Positions 17,912 through 28,554 are shown, counted from the stretch's first letter. The stretch is 64,000 bases of DNA from an uncultured Bacteroidota bacterium (GCA_903847585.1 CAINEC010000020.1:1-64000); one strand, 5' to 3'. Numbers and translations: made by a program. Notes: a model not told the origin generated them from the letters alone.

Positions 17912-17961
17912 TACAAATTTGTATACGGATTATTCTCGGCCGACGAAATTTATTGTTTCGT
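17912..17961 (+). promoter_or_regulatory. palindrome and hairpin in the region before the porV-like gene
   Basis: TACAAATTTGTA (17912-17923) is a perfect 12-bp palindrome, and ACGAAA / TTTCGT (17943-17961, 7-nt loop) can form a hairpin. Both lie within 80 nt of the start at 17992. They may be an operator and a leader structure for the export operon; no consensus -7 box was found here. Confidence 0.35.
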
Positions 17962-17991
17962 TTTCCGTTGTAGTAAATTAAATTATCGCTA

Positions 17992-19089
17992 ATGACTTCA
18001 ATAAACAAAGCAGTGTTTGTTCTTATCGGATTAATCATCCCAGGAATGACATTTTCACAGGTTAAATACAGTAACGAATTTTTATCGATTGGTGTGGGTG
18101 CCCGCGGACTTGCACTCGGTGGTGCGCAGTCGGCAGTAGTTGGGGATGCCAGTGCCGGCTTCTGGAATCCTGCAGGCTTAGTGAGAGTAAAAAGCAACTT
18201 GCAATTGTTTGTGATGCACAATGAATATTTCGGAGGTATTGGTAAATATGATTACGCTTCATTCGCTGCTCCTATTGATGCAACAAGAACGATCGGTGCT
18301 TCTTTTATTCGTTTTGCTATTGATGATATTATTGATTCAACCGATTTGATTGATAAAGATGGTAATATTGATTACGATCGATTAAAAACTTTTTCTTCTG
18401 CTGATTATGCGTTTTTATTTTCGTATGCACAAACTTTAAAAGTGAAAGGACTTTCAGCAGGTGGAAATGTGAAAGTGATTCACAGAAAAGTAGGTGATTT
18501 TGCAAATGCGTGGGGCTTTGGATTAGATGCCGGATTACAGTATGAGCATGACCGTTGGAATTTTGGATTGATGGGAAAAGACATTACATCTACATTTAAC
18601 GCATGGTCGTATAATACTGAATCGTTACAAGATGTTTTTGCTCAAACAGGAAATGAAATTCCACAGAACGGACTTGAAGTAACGCTTCCTAAATTGATTG
18701 GCGGTGTTTCTTATAAATTTAATATTTCAAAGAAGGTAACGGCTACGCCTATGGTCGATTTGGATTTTACCTTTGATGGGAAAAGAAATGTTCCTATTAA
18801 GTCAGATGTAGTAAGTATTGATCCAAAAGGTGGATTAGAATTAGCCTATGATGATTTTATTTTCTTGCGTGGAGGAGTAGCGAATATTCAAACCGTACAG
18901 AATATTGATGCATCCACTTCTACGATTGCACAACCTAGTATTGGAGCGGGAATTAAAATTAAAAATGTAACTATCGATTACGCCTTAACCAACTTTACTG
19001 GCGCAGCAGGTACGTTGTATTCCAATATTTTCTCTTTAAAATTGAATTTTATCAGAAAAACTAGTCCAACCACTACTAAAACGCAATAA
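17992..19089 (+). CDS. PorV/PorQ family outer-membrane beta-barrel protein
   Basis: This 365-residue protein has a signal peptide (ending TFSQ) and the PorV/PorQ opening FLSIGVGARGLALGGAQSAVVGDASAGFWNPAGL, shared with FadL-like barrels. Alternating amphipathic strands run to a C-terminal SLKLNFIRK. In the T9SS, PorV shuttles cargo from the translocon to the PorU sortase; PorQ has a related role. This copy is 2 nt before a C25 peptidase gene related to PorU, which supports a PorV-like shuttle function. Assignment as PorV itself rather than a paralogue is not certain. Confidence 0.85.
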   Translation: MTSINKAVFVLIGLIIPGMTFSQVKYSNEFLSIGVGARGLALGGAQSAVVGDASAGFWNPAGLVRVKSNLQLFVMHNEYFGGIGKYDYASFAAPIDATRTIGASFIRFAIDDIIDSTDLIDKDGNIDYDRLKTFSSADYAFLFSYAQTLKVKGLSAGGNVKVIHRKVGDFANAWGFGLDAGLQYEHDRWNFGLMGKDITSTFNAWSYNTESLQDVFAQTGNEIPQNGLEVTLPKLIGGVSYKFNISKKVTATPMVDLDFTFDGKRNVPIKSDVVSIDPKGGLELAYDDFIFLRGGVANIQTVQNIDASTSTIAQPSIGAGIKIKNVTIDYALTNFTGAAGTLYSNIFSLKLNFIRKTSPTTTKTQ

Positions 19090-19091
19090 GG

Positions 19092-22000
19092 ATGAAGAAA
19101 TTTTTACTGCTTTTGGGATTTACTTTTTTTGTTAGCTATGGGTTCTCTCAAACTTATGGCAACGAATGGATATCTTTCATTAATGGACAGCCTTATTCAA
19201 GCCAGCAGTATTTTCGAATTGGCGTTTGGAAAGATGGTGTTTACCGATTAACCTATAACGATCTTCAAAATTCAAGTGTGCCCGTTAATGCGTGGTTTAG
19301 TCCTGATCGTTATCAATTATTTCATCGCGGTAAAGAACAATTTATTCGTGTATTAGATAATGACCAAAATGGAATTTTTAATAATGGTGATTTCATTGAG
19401 TTTGTAGGAAACAAAAATGATGGTGCATTTGATGCACAGATTTATGATGCGATCACTTCTCATCCTAATCCGTATCAGAGTTTGTTTAATGATACGGCTG
19501 CGTATTACCTGACCTACAATTTGAATTCGACTGCAAATCGCAGGATGAAAATTGAAAATGATCAAAATTTTTCTGCTTATCCAACAGCATCATTGTTAAA
19601 AGTTTCAGAGGTAAAAACAGCTGCACAAGATTATAACATTGGTGATAGAGATGCAAATTCTATTGCTGATAACTCATACACTCAGGGAGAAGGATTTTAT
19701 TTTAATAAAGTAAGCTTCAACCAAAATGCGAGCGTTGATTTTACAATTAATAAGTCCAACACTTCGGTTAATGTACCCGAAGTGGAAATGGTGCAAATGG
19801 GAGCCAATGCACTATCACATCCCTATAGTGTTTTAGTTAATGGGACAACTATTACAAGTAATGCAATTTATGGTTATACATTGAACAAAGATGTGTTGCC
19901 TGTTTCCATTTTTCCTACAAGCGGAAATTTAAATGTTAAGTTGCAGCCATTGGCGGATGCAGCAAATCCATTTAACGCTAATTACATGAACCTGGGTTAT
20001 GTAAAAATAACTTATGATCGCACTACTGATTTTTCTGGAGAGACTTTTCCAGGGAGATATTATTTAGATCAAAACAATAGCAAGTACGTTGTTAATTTTT
20101 CCAATGTTAATTCAAATAATCCATTGCTGTATGTTGTCGATAATGATACAGTACACTTAGTAACCATAAATACTACAAGCGGTAATTTCAATGTGCTAAT
20201 TCCTGCATACAATGGGAAAAGTAATTTGTTATTGATAGATAATAGTCAGGTGTTTTATTCATCGGGTAATGTAATCATCGAATCAGTTAACAAAGATCCT
20301 AATCCGAATACGTATGCGAGGTTCACTAACTATAAGCAAGCAGGTGCGACATCTGATTTTTTAATTGTTTCTCATCGTGCATTATGGACGGGCGCTAATG
20401 CTTATGCAGCGTATAGAGCTTCCAAAGGATACTCACCGTTATTGGTAGATGTAAACGAATTGTATGATCAGTTTGCATGGGGTATCCGTCAGCATCCTCA
20501 ATCGATACGCAGTTTTTCCGATTACATGATTGATAACGCTGCTGGCTATCCGAAGTATCTGTTGTTTTTAGGAAAAGGAATTATGATTACTGATGCCCGT
20601 TCAGGAGTAGGACATAGTTTGAACTTTGTTCCTACTTGGGGAGAGCCATCGTCTGATCAGTTGTTCACAGCCAAATTAAACGCAAACAACTTCATTCCCG
20701 AGCTCGCAACTGGTCGTATAGCAGCTACTAGCAACGACGATATTACTGCGTATTTGAATAAATTAATTGAGTTCGAAAGTAATCAAATGCAACCACCTTC
20801 GTTATGGATGAAAAATGTATTACACTTTGGTGGTGGTACTGATTTAAACGAACAGAATGTATTAGCTGCAAAACTGAGTGCGTATGCGCAAGTTGTTCAG
20901 GATACTTTATTTGGTGGTAAGGTTTATACATTTTTGAAAAACTCAAGTGCTCCAATTCAAATCAATCAAAGTCAGTATTTACAATCGTTGATTGATTCAG
21001 GTTCTACGATGATGACGTTTTATGGTCATGCAGCAGGAACTTCTTTCGATATAAGTACAGATGCTCCGGAAAACTATAATAACAAGGGGAAGTATCCGCT
21101 CGTACTCGCACAAAGTTGTTATGTTGGAGATATTTTTACTACTTCCAAATTATTGAATGAACGATTTGTATTAACTCCTGATAAAGCAGCAATTGGATTT
21201 GTTGCTGTGCCTGACAAAGGAATTATTGAAGAGTTAGATGCTTACTCTACAGAGTTGCATCAACAATTATTTCGATTGAATTATGGTAAGAGTGTTTGTG
21301 AGTCGATGAATAAAACCATCAATACATTGATGAATGCTAATCCAGGATACAAAAATGTTTGCATGAGTATGACGATGCATGGCGATCCTGCGATTAATTT
21401 AAACTCATATGATTTGCCAGATTATTCTATTGATAATTCATCCATCATTTTTGATCCACAGGTTGTAACTACAGAACTTGATTCCTTTAATGTGAAAGTA
21501 GCCATTACTAATCTTGGTAAGAATACTTCAGAAAGTATGCGTATGTTGGTTAGCCGACGTATGCCCGATGGCGTTAGTAAGCGCGATACTATTGTCATCG
21601 TTCCTTATATCTCTTACATTGATACTATTTCTGTTAAATTACCTGTCGATTTTAGAGAAGGGCCAGGCCTAAATACTTTTGAAGTAACAGTAGATGCCTT
21701 CAATGAAGTACAAGAACTTAATGAGTCTTCAAATAATTTTGCATCTGTAACACTTCAAATAACTAGCACGGATATTAATCCTGTTTTCCCTTCTGAATTT
21801 GCGATTATTCCAAATGATACAGTAACCTTAAAAGCAACTACAGCCAATTTATTTTCCAACCCTAAAAATTATGTTTTCGAAATCGATACGTCGGCTGTAT
21901 TTAATAGTCCTGTAAAATTAAATACAGTAATATCCAATGTGTACGGAGTTGTTAGTTGGACTGTTCCTCAGTCGCTAACCGACAATCAAGTTTACTATTG

Positions 22001-24119
22001 GCGTGTTGCAAACGATTCCATACAAAATGTAGATACGGCTATCGCCAATAAATTTCAATGGAAGTATAGTTCGTTTATTTACAAGCAAGGAATTACAGGA
22101 TGGTCGCAAGCAGATTATCCGCAATTTCAGAAAGATGAACTGACAAACATTATTCGTCAAAATGCTACACGGTATTTCGAATTTATTAATTCACAATACG
22201 CACTTGCTATTACCCATTCAGGCACACGACCATCTTACGAAATTAATGGAGTGAATATTGACTATGGTGGATGTAATTATGCGCCTCAGATTGCTATTGC
22301 TGTATTAGATTCAATCGATTTTGAAAATCCATGGCAGACTGATTCGTGCATTCGTTATTTTGGGAATTATAATTACTTTAATTGCACCACTCGAATTGGA
22401 TGTAATCGTTATCGTCCGGATAAATTTTTCTTGTTTAATACTGCCTATCCTGCACAAACAGATAGCCTTGTGGATATGATTTTAAATGATGTACCTAACG
22501 GAAATTATATTCTTAGCTGGACAGTTTTTGATGTACCATTTGATACGTTAACTGTATTAAAAAATGGCTTTGCTGCTTTAGGTTCTACGCAGTATGCGAG
22601 TCTTACTTCGCAGGATAAATACATATTCTTTATGAAGAAAGGAGATCCTTCAACGGAGCTTTTTCAAAAGGGAACATATCCAGTTGATGATTTACGGATA
22701 GACTATACGTTACAACGTGATTGGGACAAAGGATTTTATACATCTACGAAAGTAGGGCCAGCAGCTTCATGGTCGTCGGTACATTGGGATTTTGCTTCTA
22801 CCGAATCGAGTGCAACTCCTGATTCTGTATTGTTAAGTGTAATTGGGATTAATGCAGCTGGACAAGAATTTACATTGTTGTCGGGTGTACAACAGAATAC
22901 CAAAGATTTTTCAATATCAAATATCGATGCTTCTATATATCCATACTTAAAATTAAAGTTGTATGCACAAGATGGAACAAACAGAACACCGCCACAACTT
23001 ACCAAATGGCAAGTGTATTACGATCCCGTTCCAGAAGGAACAATTAATCCAACGTATTTTACTTTCAATTCAGATACAGTTCAAGAAGGACAAAATGTAA
23101 GTTTGAAAATTGCATTTGAAAATATCAGTACTGTTGATATGGATTCTTTGTTAGTTGATTATTATTTATACAATCAGCAAAATGTCCGTTTCGATTTAGC
23201 AACTGTTCGTTTACCTCGTAATCTTCCTGCTGGTGATACCATTATGACAGGCATTAACTTTAATTCTCGCGATTTAGTTGGAGTAAATACTTTATGGGTA
23301 GAAGTAAATCCTCGCAACGATCAACCAGAGCAATATCATTTTAACAACCTAACAAGCATTCGTTTTAATGTTAATCGCGATATAACAAATCCATTGTTAG
23401 ATGTTACATTTGATGGTTCTCATATTTTAAATGGAGATATTATTTCTGCAAAGCCTACTATTAATATTCAATTGCTGGATGAAAATAAATTCATTGCATT
23501 AAATGACACCAATAATTTTAGAGTGTCGATTACTGATCCTGATGGATTAGTTCGATTTGTGCCTTTTGAAATAGCATCCAGTGCAAATACAGAACAACAA
23601 TTATTGCAATGGATTCCTGCGAGTCTTCCGAAGAATAGTTTCAATATTATTTATCAGCCTACATTGTTAAAAGATGGAATGTATACGTTGAATGTGCAGG
23701 CAACAGATGAATCAGGAAATCAAAGCGGATTGAACGATTATAAAATACAGTTTGAAGTTGTGAATAAGAGTACGATTACGGAAGTGATTAATTATCCGAA
23801 TCCTTTTAGCACTTCTACGCGCTTTGTATTTACGTTAACAGGTAGTGAAGTGCCTGATGACTTCCGCATTCGCATTATGACCGTGAGCGGAAAAATTGTA
23901 AGAGAAATCAGTAGAGCAGAAATAGGGGATATCCATATAGGTAGAAACATAACGGATTTTGCATGGGATGGAAAAGATCAGTTTGGTGATCAGTTAGCAA
24001 ATGGCGTATACCTGTATAATGTTATCACTGGAATGAACGGAGCAGAAATTGAAAAAAGAGAAACCGCTGCTGATCAATATTTCAAAAAGGGTTGGGGTAA
24101 AATGTATTTAATGAGATAA
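19092..24119 (+). CDS. C25 family cysteine peptidase, PorU2-like T9SS sortase
   Basis: The 1675-residue secreted protein has a signal peptide (ending SYGFSQ), an N-terminal region resembling PorU (GVYRLTYNDLQNSSVPVNA, DYYLTYN-type strands), and a gingipain-like C25 domain (about residues 410-760). The likely catalytic pair is His646 in YGHAAG and Cys676 in QSCYVGD. Several Ig-like and CARDB-like repeats follow (about 780-1570; NLGKNTSESMRM, NEVQELNESSNNF). A FlgD-like C-terminal module (INYPNPFSTSTRFVF ... FAWDGKDQFGDQLANGVYLY) ends it. PorU removes the C-terminal signal of T9SS cargo and attaches them to the surface; this longer protein fits the PorU2 group, whose exact task is less clear. 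Confidence 0.85.
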   Translation: MKKFLLLLGFTFFVSYGFSQTYGNEWISFINGQPYSSQQYFRIGVWKDGVYRLTYNDLQNSSVPVNAWFSPDRYQLFHRGKEQFIRVLDNDQNGIFNNGDFIEFVGNKNDGAFDAQIYDAITSHPNPYQSLFNDTAAYYLTYNLNSTANRRMKIENDQNFSAYPTASLLKVSEVKTAAQDYNIGDRDANSIADNSYTQGEGFYFNKVSFNQNASVDFTINKSNTSVNVPEVEMVQMGANALSHPYSVLVNGTTITSNAIYGYTLNKDVLPVSIFPTSGNLNVKLQPLADAANPFNANYMNLGYVKITYDRTTDFSGETFPGRYYLDQNNSKYVVNFSNVNSNNPLLYVVDNDTVHLVTINTTSGNFNVLIPAYNGKSNLLLIDNSQVFYSSGNVIIESVNKDPNPNTYARFTNYKQAGATSDFLIVSHRALWTGANAYAAYRASKGYSPLLVDVNELYDQFAWGIRQHPQSIRSFSDYMIDNAAGYPKYLLFLGKGIMITDARSGVGHSLNFVPTWGEPSSDQLFTAKLNANNFIPELATGRIAATSNDDITAYLNKLIEFESNQMQPPSLWMKNVLHFGGGTDLNEQNVLAAKLSAYAQVVQDTLFGGKVYTFLKNSSAPIQINQSQYLQSLIDSGSTMMTFYGHAAGTSFDISTDAPENYNNKGKYPLVLAQSCYVGDIFTTSKLLNERFVLTPDKAAIGFVAVPDKGIIEELDAYSTELHQQLFRLNYGKSVCESMNKTINTLMNANPGYKNVCMSMTMHGDPAINLNSYDLPDYSIDNSSIIFDPQVVTTELDSFNVKVAITNLGKNTSESMRMLVSRRMPDGVSKRDTIVIVPYISYIDTISVKLPVDFREGPGLNTFEVTVDAFNEVQELNESSNNFASVTLQITSTDINPVFPSEFAIIPNDTVTLKATTANLFSNPKNYVFEIDTSAVFNSPVKLNTVISNVYGVVSWTVPQSLTDNQVYYWRVANDSIQNVDTAIANKFQWKYSSFIYKQGITGWSQADYPQFQKDELTNIIRQNATRYFEFINSQYALAITHSGTRPSYEINGVNIDYGGCNYAPQIAIAVLDSIDFENPWQTDSCIRYFGNYNYFNCTTRIGCNRYRPDKFFLFNTAYPAQTDSLVDMILNDVPNGNYILSWTVFDVPFDTLTVLKNGFAALGSTQYASLTSQDKYIFFMKKGDPSTELFQKGTYPVDDLRIDYTLQRDWDKGFYTSTKVGPAASWSSVHWDFASTESSATPDSVLLSVIGINAAGQEFTLLSGVQQNTKDFSISNIDASIYPYLKLKLYAQDGTNRTPPQLTKWQVYYDPVPEGTINPTYFTFNSDTVQEGQNVSLKIAFENISTVDMDSLLVDYYLYNQQNVRFDLATVRLPRNLPAGDTIMTGINFNSRDLVGVNTLWVEVNPRNDQPEQYHFNNLTSIRFNVNRDITNPLLDVTFDGSHILNGDIISAKPTINIQLLDENKFIALNDTNNFRVSITDPDGLVRFVPFEIASSANTEQQLLQWIPASLPKNSFNIIYQPTLLKDGMYTLNVQATDESGNQSGLNDYKIQFEVVNKSTITEVINYPNPFSTSTRFVFTLTGSEVPDDFRIRIMTVSGKIVREISRAEIGDIHIGRNITDFAWDGKDQFGDQLANGVYLYNVITGMNGAEIEKRETAADQYFKKGWGKMYLMR

Positions 24120-24125
24120 TAAAAC

Positions 24126-24995
24126 ATGAAAAAATTATTTTTAGTTCTAAGCATTCTTGCAATTATTACTTCTTGTAAAAAAGAAGAGACACCAACGAGT
24201 GTTAATCCTTCTCCAAAATTGATTATTAAAATTGAAGTAGATTCAACTTTAGCTCGCTTAGGAAATAATGGTTTGCCAGTTGCAATGCCAACAGGACATG
24301 CAGGACAAAATCCTTTGTTCTCAAAAATAGCTGCTCATTATTTAGAATTTAGTCAGAATGCCTACACCATGATTGGCGCAGGTGATGTTTTGTATCATGC
24401 TGAAGAAACAACACAAGGAGGTGCAACAGCTATTGATTTTTCCAAATCGAAATTGATTACACCAGGACAAACATTTTTAGAATTGCCCTTATCAGATTTA
24501 AGTGCTGGTACTTACGATTATGCTCGCATGTCCTTGTCTTATCAAAATTATGATGTACAATTTTATTTTGCTGGAATGGCATTTACTGGTCGTGTTGCAA
24601 GTTTTGTTGGATATAATACGTATGTCGGTAGTTTTAAAATTAAGGATTCAACAGTAAATGTGAATGCTAATAAATTACAAGGCTATTGGGGAGTAGAAAC
24701 CATGTATAACGTAACCACTGGACAAAGTCCTGCGGGTGCGACTACAGTTCCTAATCCGATTTTTAATACTTCGCCAATTCCTGCGGGCTCTTGTTTGGTA
24801 ACAGGTCAATTTAATTCGCCTTTAACCATTACGGGTTCAGAGACAAGTGATATTACAGTAACCATGAAGTTATCCATCAACAAGAGTTTTGAATGGATTG
24901 ATATTAATGGAAACGGGAAATGGGATGTGGATGTTGCAGGGGAAGCAGTGGTTGATATGGGTTTGAGAGGATTGTTTCCTACGCATAATCATTAG
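24126..24995 (+). CDS. lipoprotein of unknown function in the porV-porU2-like operon
   Basis: The 289-residue protein starts with a lipoprotein signal (LAIITSC, Cys about residue 17). The body is predicted mostly beta, with PKLIIKIEVDSTLARLGNNGLP early and a DINGNGKWDVDVAGEA segment near the C-terminus that resembles a calcium-binding DxNxxG loop. I do not recognise a named family; MbnP-like lipoproteins have a similar general outline, but the match is weak. It begins 6 nt after the PorU2-like gene, so it is probably co-expressed and may act in surface export. Confidence 0.8.
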   Translation: MKKLFLVLSILAIITSCKKEETPTSVNPSPKLIIKIEVDSTLARLGNNGLPVAMPTGHAGQNPLFSKIAAHYLEFSQNAYTMIGAGDVLYHAEETTQGGATAIDFSKSKLITPGQTFLELPLSDLSAGTYDYARMSLSYQNYDVQFYFAGMAFTGRVASFVGYNTYVGSFKIKDSTVNVNANKLQGYWGVETMYNVTTGQSPAGATTVPNPIFNTSPIPAGSCLVTGQFNSPLTITGSETSDITVTMKLSINKSFEWIDINGNGKWDVDVAGEAVVDMGLRGLFPTHNH

Positions 24996-25035
24996 CATTC
25001 TCGTTAGGCAGCTTTTTTTCTTAATTGGTTTTGCC

Positions 25036-25043
25036 TATATTTG
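25036..25043 (+). promoter_or_regulatory. -7 box TATATTTG upstream of the BNR/PKD cargo gene
   Basis: An exact TAnnTTTG match ending 27 nt before the ATG at 25071. It overlaps the TTG at 25041 that would otherwise extend the frame, so translation must begin at 25071. Confidence 0.6.
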
Positions 25044-25070
25044 AAATACTTAAAAGCCAAACTATACACA

Positions 25071-28000
25071 ATGATTACTAGATTAAAAGCGCTGTTATTA
25101 GCTGCTGTTATTGCTGTACCGACAATTTCATTCGGTCAGGACTGGGTTACGAAAATGAATGACCCTAATGTGAACTTTTTTGAAGTTCAAAATTCGTTTA
25201 ACAAGTATGCTGCTAAAAAAGATCGCGAATTAGAGCGCGAAAGAAAAAGAGCATCTAAAAGAAAAGGGGAGCCTCTTTCAGAAGAAGAGTCAGAAATTCC
25301 TGGATACTTCCAATACAAGCGTTGGGAACATTTCATGACTCCTCGTGTTTCATCAACTGGTGAACGATTTGATCCTGCAACTGCCTATCGCGAGATGGAG
25401 CGTTATAACCAACAACATGGAGTTTTTAATTCTGGTAATTGGACTATTCTAGGACCTGTTTCTGCGGTACCATCAAATGGCGGTAATGCGGGCCGTTTGA
25501 ATTGTGTACGATTCGATCCTAATAACAATAATATTATTTATGTTGGTTCACCTGCTGGTGGTTTGTGGAAGTCGACTGATGGAGGAAATACATGGGCAAC
25601 AAATACAGATCGCATAGCTCAAGTGATTGGATGTACTGATATCGCAATTGATCCAACCAACACGAACATCATGTACCTTGCAACAGGTGATGGTGATGCT
25701 GGTGATACTTACTCTGTAGGTGTTTTAAAATCGGTTGATGGTGGTGCTACATGGCAACCAACAGGATTATCATACTATATGGCAAACTATCGTCAGATTA
25801 GTAAAATCCTGATTGATCCAACAAATACGAATACGATTCTTGTTGCTACTTCTGCTGGTGTTTACAGAAGTACAGATGCAGGAGTAACATTTACGGTGAC
25901 ACAAACAGGTTCATTTAAAGACATGGAATTTAAGCCAGGTGATCCAAACACAGTTTACGTTTGTGGCTCTGAATTTTATAAATCGACTAATAACGGTGCT
26001 GCCTTTACGAAAATCACAGCTGGTATGCCAGTTGCGACAAATGTAAGTCGTATGGCTATTGCAGTTTCGCCGGCTGACCCTTCTTATGTTTATATGATTG
26101 TTGGTTTGCCTCAGCCGAACTATGGTACTGAAGGATTTTATAAATCAACAAATAGTGGTACTAGTTTTACCAAGCCATCAACACCTGCGTTGGGTACACA
26201 ACAATGGTATGACTTAGCAATTGCTGTTTCTCCAACCAATATCAATGAAGTAATCTTAGGAGGACAAACTGATTTCTTGCGTTCAACGAATGGTGGAACA
26301 TCATGGTCGCAAAATGGAGGAAATACCCACGTTGATTATCATGATATCGTTTTTACAAATAGCAATACTTACTACATGTGTAACGATGGTGGCTTGTACA
26401 AAACCACAAATAGTGGTAGCTCGTGGACAGATCTTAGTGATGGATTACAAATTGCAGAAATGTATGGCTTAGGTCAATCAGCGAATAATGCGAATTTGAT
26501 TATTCAAGGATGGCAGGATAACGGTACGAATAAATATACAGGTACTGGATGGACAAAAATTATGGGTGGTGATGGAATGCTATGTTTCATCGATTATACG
26601 AATGATCAAAACATGTGGGCGGAATATTATAACGGCGCCTTTCAACGCTCAACTAATGGTGGAAATACATGGTCTTCGGCAACAAATGGGATTACTGAAG
26701 CAGGTGCATGGGTAACTCCGTGGATGCAAGATCCCGTTACTCCAACAACGTTATATTCTGGATTTGTAAATGTTTGGAAAAGTACAAACGGGGGTAGTTC
26801 ATGGACAAAGATTAGTAACTTCTCTAATACAGCAACTGTAACACAGTTGGCAGTTTCTCCTGCAAATAATCAAGTAATCTGGGCTTGTAAGCCGGGTGGT
26901 TTATACAAGTCGAGTAATGGTGGTACAACATGGACAACTATTACATCAATGCCGAATGGTAACATTACATACATTGCATGTAGTGCAACAGATCCTAATA
27001 AAGCATGGATTACTTATTCGGGCTTTACAAATTCTAGCAAAGTATTCCAAACTAACGATCAGGGAGCTACGTGGATTAATTTATCTGCTTCTATTCCGAA
27101 TATTCCTGTAAATTGTATCGTTTATCAAAATAATACTGCTGATGGATTATACATTGGAACGGATGTAGGTGTTTTCTTCAAAGATTCGACAATGAATGTT
27201 TGGCAGCCTTTCATCAATGGAATGCCAAATGTGATTGTATCTCAATTAGCCATTCATTATCCAACAGGTAAAATAAGAGCTTCTACTTACGGAAGAGGAT
27301 TATGGGAATCTGATTTATATGTGCCAGGAACTTATGCTCCAACAGCAGCATTTGGATCAAGCAAGAAAATTTCTTGTTCAGGTGCAGCCATCGATTTCGC
27401 AGATTATTCTGCAGGACAACCTACCTCATGGTCATGGTCTTTCCCTGGAGGAAATCCTGCAACCTCTACCTTGCAGAATCCTACAGTAGTGTATAATACT
27501 CCGGGCACCTATTCGGCAACGTTAGTATCTACCAACGCTAACGGTACCGATTCAGTTACTTATTCCAACTTTATCAATATAGCTACGAGTATCGCTCCAG
27601 ATCCTCAAACTACAGGTGGTGTTCGATGTGGACCAGGTCCAATTGCATTATCGGCTACAGGATCAGGTAATGGAACATTACGTTGGTGGGATGCCCCAGG
27701 TGGTGGAAATGTTCTTGCAACAGGTAATAATTATAATCCTACAATCAATGGTACAACTACTTATTATGTAGATGAAGATTTTCCTCCAGGATTAGTAGAT
27801 TATGTGGGTGAAGTAGGTAACGGATTTGGTGCTGGAAGTTTCTTTACAGCAAATGATATTCGTGGTTTGTATTTCGATGTAATCAATCCTGTAATTTTAA
27901 ATTCAGTAGATGTTTATGCAAATACTTCAGGCTTCAGAACAATTGAAATATTAGATGCTCAGGGAAATACCTATGCAGATACAACAATCAATATCCCTGC

Positions 28001-28538
28001 AAGTGGTGCTAACACAACTACTGTGAATGTGAACTTTAAACTTTATCCAGGAACGAATTATTTTATTAAGTGTCGTGGATTAGTTGATTTATATCGTAAC
28101 TCAGCTGGTGCAATTTATCCTTACAACAGTGCGTCTATCAATATCACAGGAAGTAATGCAGGTTCTCCTGGTTATTATTATTTCTTCTATAACTGGACGT
28201 ATACTGATATTTATTGCAATACGGGACGTACTGCTTGTACTGCTTTAGATTCTTGTGCTGCTGTAGGCTTATCAGATGTTTCTGTTGATCAATCAATGCA
28301 GGTGTATCCTAATCCAACTAACGGCTTATTTGAATTAAGCTTTAATGCTGCAGTTGCTCAGAATTATAAAGTAACAGTTTTAAATACACTTGGCGAAGTT
28401 GTTTACGAATATCAGTTAGCTGATTTTGCAGGTGAACATAAGCGTATGATTGATTTATCAACGTTAAGCAAAGGTGTTTACGTGATAAACGTTACTGGAC
28501 TAACGAAAAATGTGATGCGAAAAATTACGGTTTACTAA
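25071..28538 (+). CDS. T9SS type A cargo protein with BNR/sortilin-like repeats and PKD domain
   Basis: The ATG at 25071 gives 1155 residues with a signal peptide ending ISFGQ. After a charged spacer (KKDRELERERKRASKRKGE) come eleven Asp-box/BNR motifs of the form [KR]S-T-x-G-G-x-[TS]-W (for example KSTDGGNTW, RSTNGGTSW), forming a sortilin/Xyloglucanase-like beta-propeller. Then follow a PKD domain (PTSWSWSFPGG ... YSATLVSTNANGTDS), an Ig-like module (GNGTLRWWDAPGGGNVL) and a jelly-roll-like region. It ends with a type A sorting domain (VYPNPTNGLFELSF ... KGVYVINVTG ... RKITVY). It is probably a secreted or cell-surface hydrolase or adhesin; the substrate cannot be told. Confidence 0.9.
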   Translation: MITRLKALLLAAVIAVPTISFGQDWVTKMNDPNVNFFEVQNSFNKYAAKKDRELERERKRASKRKGEPLSEEESEIPGYFQYKRWEHFMTPRVSSTGERFDPATAYREMERYNQQHGVFNSGNWTILGPVSAVPSNGGNAGRLNCVRFDPNNNNIIYVGSPAGGLWKSTDGGNTWATNTDRIAQVIGCTDIAIDPTNTNIMYLATGDGDAGDTYSVGVLKSVDGGATWQPTGLSYYMANYRQISKILIDPTNTNTILVATSAGVYRSTDAGVTFTVTQTGSFKDMEFKPGDPNTVYVCGSEFYKSTNNGAAFTKITAGMPVATNVSRMAIAVSPADPSYVYMIVGLPQPNYGTEGFYKSTNSGTSFTKPSTPALGTQQWYDLAIAVSPTNINEVILGGQTDFLRSTNGGTSWSQNGGNTHVDYHDIVFTNSNTYYMCNDGGLYKTTNSGSSWTDLSDGLQIAEMYGLGQSANNANLIIQGWQDNGTNKYTGTGWTKIMGGDGMLCFIDYTNDQNMWAEYYNGAFQRSTNGGNTWSSATNGITEAGAWVTPWMQDPVTPTTLYSGFVNVWKSTNGGSSWTKISNFSNTATVTQLAVSPANNQVIWACKPGGLYKSSNGGTTWTTITSMPNGNITYIACSATDPNKAWITYSGFTNSSKVFQTNDQGATWINLSASIPNIPVNCIVYQNNTADGLYIGTDVGVFFKDSTMNVWQPFINGMPNVIVSQLAIHYPTGKIRASTYGRGLWESDLYVPGTYAPTAAFGSSKKISCSGAAIDFADYSAGQPTSWSWSFPGGNPATSTLQNPTVVYNTPGTYSATLVSTNANGTDSVTYSNFINIATSIAPDPQTTGGVRCGPGPIALSATGSGNGTLRWWDAPGGGNVLATGNNYNPTINGTTTYYVDEDFPPGLVDYVGEVGNGFGAGSFFTANDIRGLYFDVINPVILNSVDVYANTSGFRTIEILDAQGNTYADTTINIPASGANTTTVNVNFKLYPGTNYFIKCRGLVDLYRNSAGAIYPYNSASINITGSNAGSPGYYYFFYNWTYTDIYCNTGRTACTALDSCAAVGLSDVSVDQSMQVYPNPTNGLFELSFNAAVAQNYKVTVLNTLGEVVYEYQLADFAGEHKRMIDLSTLSKGVYVINVTGLTKNVMRKITVY

Positions 28539-28554
28539 AATTAGTAATCCATAA

